Of a DNA stretch of 64,000 nucleotides, positions 18,600 to 28,462 are shown in pieces. A program made the position numbers and the translations under genes. Every line of letters begins with the position of its first letter. Position 1 is the first letter of the stretch. Origin of the DNA: Agrobacterium larrymoorei (GTDB lineage Bacteria > Pseudomonadota > Alphaproteobacteria > Rhizobiales > Rhizobiaceae); NCBI RefSeq assembly GCF_005145045.1, contig NZ_CP039691.1, positions 2,182,001-2,246,000 on the forward strand. The letters are read 5' to 3'. The notes under the pieces were generated by a model. That model was not told the origin of the DNA and searched no databases. It was given only the letters and a program-made list of their open reading frames with translations.

Positions 18600-20585
18600 T
18601 CAGCGAATTTCGACGCTAAGGCCATTCGGCGTGTAAAGCGGATGCAGTTCCACGCCATCATTTGCCGTCACCTTGGCAAACCGACCGTCCAATTTGTCGG
18701 CTGTGATGACGCGGTAGATGCTTCCCTTGGCTGGCTTTTTAGCAAATGACAGCGCAAGATCGCCGCCGCCGATTACCACCTTGCCACCAACTATCAGCGC
18801 AGGCGTTTCCACCTTCGTCAAGTCAAGGCTCAGCGTGCCGCCGCTCTGCGTAAAGTCCGCCGGGGCTTGCAGCGAAACGCCATCAGGTCCACGCAGCGTG
18901 CCACCTTCGACATAGATCGTGCCGGTACCGAAGGCAGTCGCAGATGCTGCGATCAACTCGCCATCTTTCAGAACAGTGCCGCCGCTATAGCTGTTGTTGC
19001 CAGCTATGGTCAGCGATCCTGAACCAGCCTTTTCGAGAAGGCCGGGACCGGCCACATCGTTCGTCCAGCGATCCGCGGCGTTGAAGCCGCCAGCGTCGGA
19101 ATTCATGGTCACGCGCACATCGCCGTCGAACGAGCCAAAGCCCCCAGCTGCCGCCACGAGATCAAGCTGGCCCCAGCCCTGGCTATCATCGATCAGCGGA
19201 TAACCGCCAACGATGGTGGTGGATGCGAGCACGGCCCGGCGCTGCTCTGCGGAGAGATAGGGAAGACGCGTCTCCAGCAGCACCTCTGCGCCCTCAGGCA
19301 CGACCACCTCCTGCTCCTGCTGCATGTCCGAGCGGCTGAAGCCGTAGGTCATGCGCTGCCTGTACACGGCCTTGTTGGCAGCAGCATCGGCAAATCGGTC
19401 ATTCGCATCACTATGGGCAACGCCATAAAGCGTTTCACCGTTCTTCAGCTTGGTCTTAAAATAGGCGTGCACTTCATCGAACGCCTTTTTCTTCAACTCG
19501 GCAGAAGCCGGATCGTTGAGATAGGCCGCAGCAATGGCCGTTGCCATGATGCGTCCACCCATCACGTCCAGCGGCGAATGCATACCGGCAACCACGCGAT
19601 CTTCACCGAGATCGGAAGCGCGGGTCAGAAGTTCGGCGTAACGCTCCGGCACCGCATAGGCATAGGCGATTGCCGCAAGATAGGCCGCATTGGTATGGCC
19701 GCTCGGGAAGCCGCCATCCTTCTGGCGGCCACGCGTTTCGCGAACGACGCGAAGGGCTGGAACAACCTCGACATTGGTGTCATAGGCTTCGAATTCCTTG
19801 TCGCCAATCTTTTCCGTGCCGGTCTGTTTCACCTCACCCGTATCGGTCATCCGCCATGGGCGCGGCGATGTGTAATAGGCCTTAGCGGGCGATGTGGAAG
19901 CGAAAGGCCCGCGCAGATCGTTTAGAAATGCAACGAAGGTCTTGAGCTCGGATTTATCCGTACCGGCCTCGGTTCCCTTATCGTCTTCCTTGGTCGTCAG
20001 GACGTCATTCACCTTGAAATCGGCCAGGGTGTGATTGATCGTCGTCGTTGCGCCAGAGCCTTGCTTATACCAATCAGCAAGCGGGCCAAGCCCATCGATC
20101 ACGCTGTAATTTTGCGAGCGGCGGTCATCCAGATAGGCGCTCAGCGCCATGGATGCCGGGCGGTCCTTGCCGGAAACGGCCAGAACATAAGCCATGTTCT
20201 CGGACCAGATTTTCGGATCGACGATTTTGACCTTGCTGAAATCGGTCGGGCCATCACCATTGGCGCCGCCATTCGCCCAGGCCTCATCGCCAACCGTCCA
20301 GATCTTGTCGAAGCCCGAAAGCAGCCCGATCACCGGATTGACCTTGGGATCGTACTTGTTGATTTCCTTGCCCGACGCATCCTTGCCCGTCTGGTTCTTG
20401 TAGTTGTCCAGCAGCGAAAGCGGCGCGGAACCCTGAGGTTCGGCAACAATGGCAGCGTGCCCCACGCCCTTGGGCGGCGGCGGCAGATCAGTGGAGAAAA
20501 CAGCTGATGAAAAGAACAGGGTGGTGGTGGAAGCCAGCAGCGCAACCCGCAGCAACCGCGCACCAGAACAAGGGATAAAGGTCAT
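18600..20585 (-). CDS. Exported PAP2-type acid phosphatase with an autotransporter-type repeat tail
   Basis: A 661-residue exported protein. ATG 20585 has a GGAG site and is followed by a signal peptide (~30 residues). The bacterial class A / PAP2 phosphatase signature is complete: K-x6-RP in 'KAYYTSPRP', 'PSGHTNAAY', and 'R-x5-H-x3-D' in 'DRVVAGMHSPLD'. It would dephosphorylate phosphate esters or lipid phosphates by a phospho-His intermediate. The last ~230 residues are strand-rich and include one autotransporter-associated repeat ('GSGSLTIAGNNSYSGGT', 'GELIAASATAFGTGTI'). The beta-barrel translocator normally following such passengers is absent, so the tail may be a surface or matrix-binding stalk. 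It lies beside glnE but is read separately. Confidence 0.85.
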   Translation of the reverse strand: MTFIPCSGARLLRVALLASTTTLFFSSAVFSTDLPPPPKGVGHAAIVAEPQGSAPLSLLDNYKNQTGKDASGKEINKYDPKVNPVIGLLSGFDKIWTVGDEAWANGGANGDGPTDFSKVKIVDPKIWSENMAYVLAVSGKDRPASMALSAYLDDRRSQNYSVIDGLGPLADWYKQGSGATTTINHTLADFKVNDVLTTKEDDKGTEAGTDKSELKTFVAFLNDLRGPFASTSPAKAYYTSPRPWRMTDTGEVKQTGTEKIGDKEFEAYDTNVEVVPALRVVRETRGRQKDGGFPSGHTNAAYLAAIAYAYAVPERYAELLTRASDLGEDRVVAGMHSPLDVMGGRIMATAIAAAYLNDPASAELKKKAFDEVHAYFKTKLKNGETLYGVAHSDANDRFADAAANKAVYRQRMTYGFSRSDMQQEQEVVVPEGAEVLLETRLPYLSAEQRRAVLASTTIVGGYPLIDDSQGWGQLDLVAAAGGFGSFDGDVRVTMNSDAGGFNAADRWTNDVAGPGLLEKAGSGSLTIAGNNSYSGGTVLKDGELIAASATAFGTGTIYVEGGTLRGPDGVSLQAPADFTQSGGTLSLDLTKVETPALIVGGKVVIGGGDLALSFAKKPAKGSIYRVITADKLDGRFAKVTANDGVELHPLYTPNGLSVEIR

Positions 20586-20657
20586 CTTTGAACTCCATGG
20601 GACGAAATAATCCGTCACGGCTTAGGAAGGCCGCATGACATGCAGATGACAAAGACG

Positions 20658-23627
20658 CTATCCAGCCTCCTTCAAAACCGTTTGAAACGTCTTGCGCACA
20701 GCTTTGGACAGGCGCTTCACTTCGCCTTCCACAGTGGAAATATCGGGCAATTCCACAGCCCGGCATACGAGGTCGATCAGCCCCGCAGGGGCCTGCTTCG
20801 GCTCGAAATCACTGTCGATACAAAGCCGGATGATCTGCGACAACTCGGTGAACAGCCGCATGGCCTCGATGCAGTCATCCTGCGCCTGCGGCTCCATGGC
20901 AGCGGGCGCAACGCGTTTGAGAACATCCGAAGTGCTTTCGCCAGCCTTATGCGCCGGTAGCTCCTTCACCGGAGCGATAAGCGTCAGATATTGCGCGATG
21001 AATTCGAGGTCTACCAGCCCGCCGGGGATCAGCTTGAAATCCCAGCCATTGACCGGCGGCTTTTCCTCGCCGATCAGCTTGCGCATCTCCTGCACATCGG
21101 CTGCGATTTTCGCCACATCGCGTTTCTGCGATAGCACGGATTCGATGATGCGCTGTGCGTCCTCCATCAAGGTCGCATCGCCGCAGATCAATCTGGCTCT
21201 GGAAAGCGCCAGATGTTCCCAGGTCCATGCCTCTTCGCGCTGATACTTCTCGAAGGTGGAAATCCGCGTCGCCACCGGCCCCTTATTGCCCGAGGGCCGA
21301 AGCCGCATATCCACTTCATAAAGCACGCCCTCCGCCGTCGGCGCGGAAAGCGCCGAGATCAGCCGCTGGGTTACGCGGGTGAAATAACGCACCGCATCGA
21401 GCGGTTTTGCCCCGTCGGATTCGGCAGCCGCATCGTCGTAATCATAGAGCAGTATGAGATCGACATCCGAACCCGCCGTCAGCTCGAAGGAACCGAGCTT
21501 GCCCATGCCCATCACCGCAACGCGCCCGCTGGGGTACCGGCCATGCGCCGCCTCCATCTCCACCAGCACGGCGTTGAGAGAGGCTTCGATGACGAGGTCC
21601 GAAAGATGGGTGAAGGCACGGCCCGCAACGTCCCCGGTAATCGCGCCCGTCAGCAGGCGCACACCGATGAGGAAGCGCTGTTCGGCGGCGAATATGCGCA
21701 ACCGGTCGAGAATATCCTCGTAGTGTCGCGCAGCGGACAGGAAGCTTTTCATGCGCAGCGAGAGATAATCCCGCGTCGGAATTTCCGTCATCAGCGCCGG
21801 GTCCAGCATGCCGTCGAAGACATGCGGACGCGCCGCGATGATCTCCGCCAGCCGCGGCGCAGATGACATGATGGTCACCAGCAGGGAAAGCAGCGCCGGG
21901 TTGTTGCCCAGCAGCGAGAAAAGCTGGATACCCGCAGGCAGGCCGGAAAGGAAATTATCGAAGCGCAGCAACGCTTCATCCGCCCGTTTGCTCGCCCCGA
22001 AAGCCTTCAGCAAGTCGGGTGTCAATTCCGTCAGCCGCTCGCGCGCCTCTACGGACTGCGTGGCGCGGTAGCGGCCATTATGCCATGTGCGGATAACCCG
22101 CGACATGTCTTCCGGGCGCTCGAAGCCCAGCCGCGCCAGTGTCTTCAGCGTGTCCGGGTCATCCTTCTGGCCGGTGAAAACAAGATTGCCGCTCTCGCCG
22201 GAAAGCTTGGTTTCCTGCTCGAACAGTGCGGAATATTTCCGCTCCACCAGCCGCAGAACCTCCTCCAGCTTTTCGGAAAAACTCTTCGTGTCGGCAAAGC
22301 CCAGCATGAAGGCGATGCGCTTCAGCTCGGCTTCGGTTTCGGGCAGAATATGCGTCTGCTCGTCCCGCACCATCTGGATGCGGTGTTCCACCTCGCGCAG
22401 AAACCAGTAGGCGTCCGTCAGCCGATCGCGCGTATCGGCATCAATCCACTTTGCCTCCGTTAGCGCCGCCAGCGCTTCCTGCGTGGAGCGCACGCGCAGC
22501 GGCGCCATGCGCCCGCCCGCAATCAATTGCTGCGTCTGCGCGAAGAATTCGATCTCGCGAATACCGCCACGCCCGAGTTTGACATTATGCCCCTTCACCG
22601 CAATCGCGCCATGGCCCTTGTGAGCGTGGATTTGCCGCTTGATGGAGTGGATGTCCGCAATGGCCGCATAGTCCAGATATTTGCGAAAAACGAAAGGCGT
22701 CAGTTCCCGCAGGAAGCCCTCGCCCGCCTTGATGTCGCCCGCCACAGGCCGCGCCTTGATATAGGCGGCCCGCTCCCAGTTCTGCCCCCTGCCCTCATAA
22801 TAAGTGAGCGCCGCCTCCACCGGAATGGCAAGCGGCGTGGACCCTGGATCGGGCCGCAGCCGCAGGTCGGTTCGGAACACGTAACCATCGGCGGTGCGCT
22901 CCTGCATGATCCTTATCAGCCTGCGCATCATCCGCCCGAAGGTTTCCAGCGCATCCAGCGGATCCGGCACGATGCCCGCGGATGGCTCGAAGAACACCAC
23001 CGCGTCGATGTCGGATGAGTAATTGAGTTCCCGAGCGCCCAGCTTGCCCATGCCCAGCACCACAAGCCCGGAGCCCTCGCTTGGCGCATCCACATTCTTC
23101 AGCTTCAGCTTGCCGCTATTGTGGTTGGCAAGCAGCAGGTGGTCGATAGCCGCCGCCAGTGCCGCATCCGCCATATCGCTCAGCCAGCGCGTCGTGTCGC
23201 GCGCGGTAAACACTCGTCCAAGATCGGCCAGTGCGGCAATAAAGGAAAGCCTGCGCTTGGCAACACGCAGGCTGGTCATCACCTCCGCCTCAGTGGGAAT
23301 GCCGCCTTCGCCGTTGGGCCGCCAGCAATCGCGCGCCTCCGTCACCAGCTTCGCCAGCGCCGTCTCGACAGGCTCGGAAATGGCAAGCGTCAAAAGCCCT
23401 TCATCGGCAACCGCCGCATCGCGCAGGTAAGGAGATAGAGTAAAGGCATTGGCAACGAAATCCTTGAGCGGATCGTCACTTGCCAGCAAATCCGCAACAG
23501 CCGTTTCGCGTTTGGCGATATCCTTGAGGGAGGAAAGAACCGATTTCAGTTCCGTCTGCGTAAAGGTTCGGATTGCATCCAACCGCACCTCATCCAGCCG
23601 CATTTCGGCAGGCACTGCATCTGTCAA
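20658..23627 (-). CDS. glnE: Bifunctional glutamine synthetase adenylyltransferase/deadenylase
   Basis: A 989-residue GlnE (E. coli 946). It attaches and removes AMP on glutamine synthetase in response to PII and glutamine, so it sets nitrogen assimilation. Two nucleotidyltransferase halves are visible: the N-terminal deadenylylase with 'LGARELNYSSDIDAVVFFE' and the C-terminal adenylylase with 'GSFELTAGSDVDLILLYD', each with the paired Asp. Each is followed by the helical domain containing 'RPSGNKGPVA' or 'RPDPGSTPLA' type loops. The start at 23627 (MTDAVPAEMRL) fits the family. It lies downstream of the two-component genes, as in other Rhizobiaceae, but a hairpin intervenes. Confidence 0.97.
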   Translation of the reverse strand: MTDAVPAEMRLDEVRLDAIRTFTQTELKSVLSSLKDIAKRETAVADLLASDDPLKDFVANAFTLSPYLRDAAVADEGLLTLAISEPVETALAKLVTEARDCWRPNGEGGIPTEAEVMTSLRVAKRRLSFIAALADLGRVFTARDTTRWLSDMADAALAAAIDHLLLANHNSGKLKLKNVDAPSEGSGLVVLGMGKLGARELNYSSDIDAVVFFEPSAGIVPDPLDALETFGRMMRRLIRIMQERTADGYVFRTDLRLRPDPGSTPLAIPVEAALTYYEGRGQNWERAAYIKARPVAGDIKAGEGFLRELTPFVFRKYLDYAAIADIHSIKRQIHAHKGHGAIAVKGHNVKLGRGGIREIEFFAQTQQLIAGGRMAPLRVRSTQEALAALTEAKWIDADTRDRLTDAYWFLREVEHRIQMVRDEQTHILPETEAELKRIAFMLGFADTKSFSEKLEEVLRLVERKYSALFEQETKLSGESGNLVFTGQKDDPDTLKTLARLGFERPEDMSRVIRTWHNGRYRATQSVEARERLTELTPDLLKAFGASKRADEALLRFDNFLSGLPAGIQLFSLLGNNPALLSLLVTIMSSAPRLAEIIAARPHVFDGMLDPALMTEIPTRDYLSLRMKSFLSAARHYEDILDRLRIFAAEQRFLIGVRLLTGAITGDVAGRAFTHLSDLVIEASLNAVLVEMEAAHGRYPSGRVAVMGMGKLGSFELTAGSDVDLILLYDYDDAAAESDGAKPLDAVRYFTRVTQRLISALSAPTAEGVLYEVDMRLRPSGNKGPVATRISTFEKYQREEAWTWEHLALSRARLICGDATLMEDAQRIIESVLSQKRDVAKIAADVQEMRKLIGEEKPPVNGWDFKLIPGGLVDLEFIAQYLTLIAPVKELPAHKAGESTSDVLKRVAPAAMEPQAQDDCIEAMRLFTELSQIIRLCIDSDFEPKQAPAGLIDLVCRAVELPDISTVEGEVKRLSKAVRKTFQTVLKEAG

Positions 23628-23673
23628 TGTCTCTCTCCCTGACTGCGAGCCAATTGGAATGGCTTCTTACCCC

Positions 23674-23708
23674 TCCCTCATTCCTGTCCTTGTAGCAGGA
23701 ATGAGGGA
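23674..23708. repeat. Perfect 13-bp inverted repeat between histidine kinase and glnE
   Basis: TCCCTCATTCCTG (23674-23686) and its exact complement (23696-23708) around nine bases. The 'cattcctgt-cttgt-acaggaatg' core is shared with the repeat at 28353, so this belongs to the dispersed palindrome family. Confidence 0.7.
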
Positions 23709-23723
23709 GAGAAAAATAACCCT

Positions 23724-23754
23724 AGAGCGTTTCCATTTAACAAGGAAACGCTCT
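23724..23754 (-). terminator. Stem-loop overlapping the histidine kinase stop codon
   Basis: AGAGCGTTTCC (23724-23734) pairs perfectly with GGAAACGCTCT (23744-23754). It overlaps the stop codon of the kinase gene at 23753. The AGAGCGTTTCC hairpin is a repeated type in rhizobia. No T run follows, so the role as terminator or mRNA-end stabiliser is inferred. Confidence 0.5.
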
Positions 23755-25165
23755 AAGGTTTAGAAACAGGAAAGACCATCGAAACAGTAAGGCCCGGCGC
23801 TTGCCCGTTGTCAGCATCGGTATCGGAAAGCCGCAGCTCTCCGCCATGAAGCTCCATCACCGCCTCCACCAGTGAAAGCCCAAGACCCGTGCCGGGCTTG
23901 GAGCGGCTTTCATCCAGACGCACGAAACGTTTGATGACTTCGGCGCGCTTCTCCGGCGGCACGCCCGGCCCGTTATCGGCAACGGAAAGCACAATACCCT
24001 CGTCACTCTGGATAAGCCGCACGGCAAGCCGCTTCTCGCCCTCCTGACCACCCGCATATTTGATGGCGTTGTCGATGAGATTGGTCAGCGCCTGCCCGAT
24101 AAGTTCGCGATTTCCCTGAACAACTAGCCCCGGCACGATATCCGCCGTCAGCGTCAGGCCTTCTTCCTCGGCCACCGGCTCGTAAAGCTCGGCGCTATCT
24201 TCGGCGATGGCGGAGATGTCGACATCCGTCATCTCGGCGGCAATGGAGCCAGCCTCGACGCGGGAGATCATCAGAAGCGCATTGAAGGTGCGGATCAGCT
24301 GGTCGGATTCGGCAATGATGCCTTCCAGCGCTGCGCGGCGTTTATCCTCGTCACGATCTTCCAGCGCACCGGCAGCCTTGTTGCGCAGCCGCGTCAGCGG
24401 GGTCTTCAGGTCGTGGGCAATATTGTCGGAAACCTGCCGCAGCCCCTCATTCAGCTTTTCGATCCGGCCAAGCATGGCGTTCAGCGAACCCGACAGACGG
24501 TCGAATTCGTCGCCCGAACGCCCCTGAGGCAGTCTCTGCGAAAGATCACCCCCCATGATTTTCTTGGTCGCCACCGACATGCGGTCGATGCGTTTCAGCG
24601 CGTTGCGGCCAATCGCGAACCAGATGATCAGCGCCCCGCCGCCCATGATGGCAAGCGCCACCATCAGCGCATTACGCACCAGCAGACGAAACTTCGTCGG
24701 CTCGCCCAGATCGCGCCCGACAAGAATGCGCAGGCCATTATCGAGAATGAAAATATTGGCCGTCGCCATATGCTTTATGCTGTCGCCGCTTTCGGAATAG
24801 CGCTCATAGGTGAAGGGAAAATCCGTCCAGCCTTCCTTGTCGAACACGCCCGGCTGCACCGAAGCCACGTTGCCCGCCAGAATTTCACCGTTGGGCCCGG
24901 CAATCACATAAAGGCTCGCGCCCGGCTGGCGGGCCCGGCGCTCCATCATTCTCAAAAGCGGGTTGATGCCGCCGCGATTGTAAATGCGCTGAACGTCGCC
25001 CACCTCCTGCAACACGGCATCGCGCGTCTGCTGGTTCAGCAGCCGCTCGGAAAGTGCCGTCACATAGAAAACGAGGAAGGCCGCGCAGAGCGCGAACAGC
25101 AGAATATAAAGCGCTGAAAGACGGACGGCGGTGGAGCTGAAGACAAGGCGCAGGCGTGGAGCCAT
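23753..25165 (-). CDS. Sensor histidine kinase of a two-component pair beside degP
   Basis: A 470-residue inner-membrane kinase. The first membrane segment is at residues ~15-37, then a periplasmic sensor of ~125 residues, a second segment near 165-187, HAMP with 'GDLSQRLPQGRSGDEFDRL', HisKA with 'NIAHDLKTPLTRLRN' and ATPase with 'NLIDNAIKYA', 'VADNGPGVP' and 'GTGLGLSLV'. It starts four bases after the response regulator stop and is certainly its partner. Location downstream of degP suggests a periplasmic or envelope signal, but the stimulus is unknown. Confidence 0.9.
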   Translation of the reverse strand: MAPRLRLVFSSTAVRLSALYILLFALCAAFLVFYVTALSERLLNQQTRDAVLQEVGDVQRIYNRGGINPLLRMMERRARQPGASLYVIAGPNGEILAGNVASVQPGVFDKEGWTDFPFTYERYSESGDSIKHMATANIFILDNGLRILVGRDLGEPTKFRLLVRNALMVALAIMGGGALIIWFAIGRNALKRIDRMSVATKKIMGGDLSQRLPQGRSGDEFDRLSGSLNAMLGRIEKLNEGLRQVSDNIAHDLKTPLTRLRNKAAGALEDRDEDKRRAALEGIIAESDQLIRTFNALLMISRVEAGSIAAEMTDVDISAIAEDSAELYEPVAEEEGLTLTADIVPGLVVQGNRELIGQALTNLIDNAIKYAGGQEGEKRLAVRLIQSDEGIVLSVADNGPGVPPEKRAEVIKRFVRLDESRSKPGTGLGLSLVEAVMELHGGELRLSDTDADNGQAPGLTVSMVFPVSKP

Positions 25166-25168
25166 CGG

Positions 25169-25846
25169 CTACCCTTCGTCCTTCATCATATAGCCCGCAC
25201 CGCGAATGGTCTTCAGCAGCGGCTTGTCGAAGTCTTTCTCGATCTTGGACCGCAGCCGCGATACGTGTACGTCGATGACATTGGTCTGCGGGTCGAAGTG
25301 GTAGTCCCAGACATTTTCCAGCAACATGGTGCGCGTCACAACCTGCCCGGCATTCTTCATCAGATATTCCAGCAGCCGAAACTCGCGCGGCTGCAGCAAT
25401 ATTTCCTTGCCGTTGCGGCGCACGTCATGCGACAGGCGGTCGAGTTCAAGATCGCCGACGCGGTAGATCATGTCCTGCTCGGGCTTGCCCTTGCGGCGGC
25501 CCAGCACCTCGATGCGGGCCAGAAGCTCGCTGAAAGCATAGGGTTTGGGAAGATAATCGTCGCCACCGGCGCGCAGACCCGTCACGCGGTCGTCCACCTG
25601 GCCGAGAGCGGAAAGGATAAGCACCGGCGTTTCGATACCGCGTCTGCGCAGTTCGGAAATCACGGAAAGGCCGTCCCGCCGCGGCAGCATACGGTCGATC
25701 ACCATCACGTCGTAGGAATTCTCGCCGCCCATGAAAAGCCCGCTCTCGCCATCGCTGGCGTGATCCGCCACGATACCGGCTTCGCGGAATGCCTTCGTCA
25801 TATAGGCGGCGGCTTCCAGATCATCTTCAATCACAAGAATCTTCAT
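25169..25846 (-). CDS. OmpR-family response regulator beside degP
   Basis: A 225-residue regulator. The receiver domain (residues 1-115) has the acidic pair 'EDD', phosphorylation Asp in 'VMVIDRMLP' and conserved Lys in 'YLPKPYAF'. The winged-helix domain (~128-222) carries 'LQPREFRLLEYLMKNAGQVVTR' and 'NVIDVHVSRLRSKI'. The start is debatable: ATG 25846 (MKILVIEDD) is the normal family start but has a poor ribosome site, whereas ATG 25927 has GGGAG and would add 27 residues of no family resemblance. It is operonic with the kinase at 23753-25165. Confidence 0.88.
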   Translation of the reverse strand: MKILVIEDDLEAAAYMTKAFREAGIVADHASDGESGLFMGGENSYDVMVIDRMLPRRDGLSVISELRRRGIETPVLILSALGQVDDRVTGLRAGGDDYLPKPYAFSELLARIEVLGRRKGKPEQDMIYRVGDLELDRLSHDVRRNGKEILLQPREFRLLEYLMKNAGQVVTRTMLLENVWDYHFDPQTNVIDVHVSRLRSKIEKDFDKPLLKTIRGAGYMMKDEG

Positions 25847-25989
25847 GTGTGGAACAATAGCGTCCACGCCATCCACCGCACAACCGGAAAGAGGTTCGCC
25901 CTGAACGTTATGCAGATTACTTTCCATGAGATGGGCTCCCGTTAATCGTGAAGCAATAAAGGTTTTTACCAGAAGCCCGCTCTACCCAC

Positions 25990-26098
25990 CGTCACCCCGC
26001 ACTTTATGCGGGGTCCAGCTGCCACGCGTCCGCGTGGCAAAAACTCTCTGCGATCAGGACTGATCACACTGGATCCCGGCTCGGGGCCGGGATGACGG
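25990..26098. repeat. Mosaic palindromic repeat between degP and the response regulator
   Basis: Three consecutive palindromes: CCCCGCACTTTATGCGGGG, GCCACGCGTCCGCGTGGC, and CCCGGCTCGGGGCCGGG, bounded by GTCACC and GGATGACGG. It is the same modular style as 17781-17969. It may also attenuate transcription from degP into the two-component genes. Confidence 0.75.
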
Positions 26099-26176
26099 AG
26101 AGGAAAGCATGCCTCTCGAACTCATCATGCAAGTAAGGGACTGCCAGGTTGACCCGGCAATCCCAACGTCAAAACA

Positions 26177-27742
26177 TCAACCTGCGTTGATATCCAGAGC
26201 AATGAACCGGCTGCCATCGTCCGTCTGGATCTGGAACAGAGCCTTGGAACGACCGTCCTTCTTGGCCTGTTCGAGAACCTTTTCCACTTCGGCAGCGGAA
26301 GCGACCTGCTGGTTGTTGACCGAGGTGATCTTTTCGCCGGTCTTCAAGCCGCGGGCAGCGGCATCGGAGTCCGGATCGACATCGGTAATCGCAAGGCCAT
26401 TGCCGTCATCGGCAGGAGCAACGGTCAGGCCAAGGCTCGACAGAACCTTCTCTCTGGAAGTCTGGCCGCCACCCTTGCTGTCGTCCTGCGTGGCACTTGC
26501 CTTCGACGCATCGTCGCTCGCCAGATCACCGAGCGTTACGGTGACGGACTGCGACTTGCCACTGCGCCATAGCGAAAGCTCGACCTTGCTGTTAGGCGCC
26601 ATGGCACCGATACGGCGGGACAGATCGCGGGCATCCTTGATCGGATCGCCATTTACGGCGGTGATGATGTCGCCCTGCTTGATACCAGCCTTGTCGCCCG
26701 GCGAACCGGCCTGCGGTGCAACGACGAGTGCGCCCTTGGCCTCGGAAAGACCGAGCGATTCAGCGATATCCTTGCTGACAGGCTGGATCTGCACGCCGAG
26801 CCAACCACGCTCGACCTTGCCGTCCTTCATCAGGTCCTGCACCACATCCTTGGCAACGGAAGCTGGAATTGCGAAGGCGATACCGACGTTACCGCCGGAA
26901 GGCGAGAAGATCGCGGTGTTGATACCGACCACTTCGCCATTCAAGTTGAAGGCCGGGCCACCGGAGTTACCACGGTTCACAGGCGCATCGATCTGGATGT
27001 AGTCGTCATAAGGACCGGAACCGATGTCACGGCCACGGGCCGAAACGATACCGGACGTCACCGTACCGCCAAGACCGAAGGGGTTACCGACTGCAACGAC
27101 CCAGTCACCAACGCGGATTTTGCTGTCATCGGCAAACTGAACATAGGTGAACTTGCGGTTCACATCGACCTTCAGCACGGCAAGGTCGGTACGGCTGTCA
27201 CGACCGATCAGCTTGGCATCGTATTCCGTGCCGTCATTCATAACGACCGTATAGGCGGAACCGTCATCCACGACGTGGTTGTTGGTCACGACATAACCGT
27301 CCTCGGAGATGAAGAAGCCGGAGCCCTGCGCAACGGGGCGAAGCGGACCCTTGCCATCACGGTGGCGGTTCGGTCCACGGTCGGCACGCTTGTCATCGCC
27401 GGAGCCGGGGCCACCAAATTCCTTGAAAAAGCGCTTCAGCGGGTGGTCATCAGGCAGCTGGTCAAGACCACGACCGCCGAAATTGAAGGAGAAATTACTG
27501 TTATCGTCGGAAGCGGGCTGGACGTTGGACTGGACGCGGATCGAAACAACGGCAGGAGAAACGGCATCCACCACGCTGGCGAAGCTCGGCACCTGCGGAG
27601 CGGTCACTTCAACGGGGGCTGCAAAGGAATGGACAATCGGACCTGCGACGCCTGTGGTCAGCATGAGAGCCGCGAGACCACCAACAGCGGAAGACTTGAG
27701 AATGGTCTTCAACGAGGGACGTCCGTTTTGCGAGTTAGACAT
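26177..27742 (-). CDS. degP: DegP/HtrA-type periplasmic serine protease
   Basis: A 521-residue protease/chaperone that degrades or holds misfolded envelope proteins. ATG 27742 has AAGG at good distance; the upstream in-frame ATG at 27763 is weaker. There is an N-terminal export segment (~residues 18-45). The trypsin-like domain has His in 'VTNNHVVDDG', Asp in 'SRTDLAVLKVD' and Ser in 'NRGNSGGPAFN'. Two PDZ domains follow (about residues 295-385 and 430-515). The spacer 'GPNRHRDGKGPLRP' is the loop typical of rhizobial Do proteases. It lies between the ccm operon and a two-component pair, the usual order in Rhizobiaceae. Confidence 0.95.
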   Translation of the reverse strand: MSNSQNGRPSLKTILKSSAVGGLAALMLTTGVAGPIVHSFAAPVEVTAPQVPSFASVVDAVSPAVVSIRVQSNVQPASDDNSNFSFNFGGRGLDQLPDDHPLKRFFKEFGGPGSGDDKRADRGPNRHRDGKGPLRPVAQGSGFFISEDGYVVTNNHVVDDGSAYTVVMNDGTEYDAKLIGRDSRTDLAVLKVDVNRKFTYVQFADDSKIRVGDWVVAVGNPFGLGGTVTSGIVSARGRDIGSGPYDDYIQIDAPVNRGNSGGPAFNLNGEVVGINTAIFSPSGGNVGIAFAIPASVAKDVVQDLMKDGKVERGWLGVQIQPVSKDIAESLGLSEAKGALVVAPQAGSPGDKAGIKQGDIITAVNGDPIKDARDLSRRIGAMAPNSKVELSLWRSGKSQSVTVTLGDLASDDASKASATQDDSKGGGQTSREKVLSSLGLTVAPADDGNGLAITDVDPDSDAAARGLKTGEKITSVNNQQVASAAEVEKVLEQAKKDGRSKALFQIQTDDGSRFIALDINAG

Positions 27743-27899
27743 GGCACTACCTTCTTTCTTCATTCAGACTGGAGCCCCGGAGGATCGGGGGAAGCGGTGG
27801 ATGAGGAAAGATATAGGAGCCCTCACCTTACAGCGAAGTGTCTAGCGAATGAAAAATCCGTAATATTGTCGAGTTGATTCAGAAAACGAAACTAAGTGC

Positions 27900-28355
27900 T
27901 TATTTTTCAAGAAGCTCGCGAATCCGCGCTTCTTCATCCGCCGTCAATTTCTGCCCTTCGGCCATCACCGCGCGACGGCGGGAAAAGACGAAGACGCAGA
28001 TCGCGCCTACCGTAATCAGGCCGATTGGGGCACCCCAGAGCAGCACCGTCCTTGCGCTCAGGCGCGGTTTCAGCAGCACGAATTCGCCGTAGCGCGACAC
28101 GACGTAATTGATCACCGCTTCATCGCTATCGCCCTGTGTCAGCCGGTCCCGCACCAGCACGCGAAGGTCACGCGCAAGCTCTGCATTGCTGTCGTCGATG
28201 GACTGGTTCTGACACACCATGCAGCGCAGTTGCGATGTCAGACCCCGCGCCCGTGCTTCCAGCGCCGGATCGGACAAAACCTCATCAGGGTTGAAGGCGA
28301 AGGATGGGAGCGTGCTCATGATTGTGACGAGGAGAGCCCAAAAAGCTCCCTTCAT
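27900..28355 (-). CDS. ccmH: Cytochrome c maturation protein CcmH
   Basis: Heme-lyase subunit that keeps apocytochrome c thiols reduced for heme attachment. The 151-residue form starting at ATG 28355 has a signal segment (residues 2-20), the motif '[19 protein letters not shown]' with the redox CxxC, and a C-terminal membrane anchor ('[22 protein letters not shown]'). The open frame extends ~86 codons upstream through a palindromic repeat and into ccmF, so the true start is unclear: ATG 28355 lies inside the repeat arm and has AGGA only four bases before it. It is last in the ccmI-E-F-H operon (called cycL in rhizobia). Confidence 0.9.
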   Translation of the reverse strand: MKGAFWALLVTIMSTLPSFAFNPDEVLSDPALEARARGLTSQLRCMVCQNQSIDDSNAELARDLRVLVRDRLTQGDSDEAVINYVVSRYGEFVLLKPRLSARTVLLWGAPIGLITVGAICVFVFSRRRAVMAEGQKLTADEEARIRELLEK

Positions 28356-28445
28356 TCCTGTGCTTGTCACAGGAATCCAGCCACGGCGCGTCCGCGCCGT
28401 GAATGACTGTGACATCCTCGGACTTGATCCAGGGAACAAGAATGA
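28353..28445. repeat. Palindromic repeat at the ccmF-ccmH junction
   Basis: ATTCCTGTGCTTGTCACAGGAAT and CACGGCGCGTCCGCGCCGTG are adjacent palindromes, followed by a degenerate CATCCTCGGACTTGATCC unit. The element contains the putative start codon and ribosome site of ccmH, so it sits in the translation initiation region of that gene. Confidence 0.75.
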
Positions 28446-28462
28446 AGGCAGCGACCCAATGG

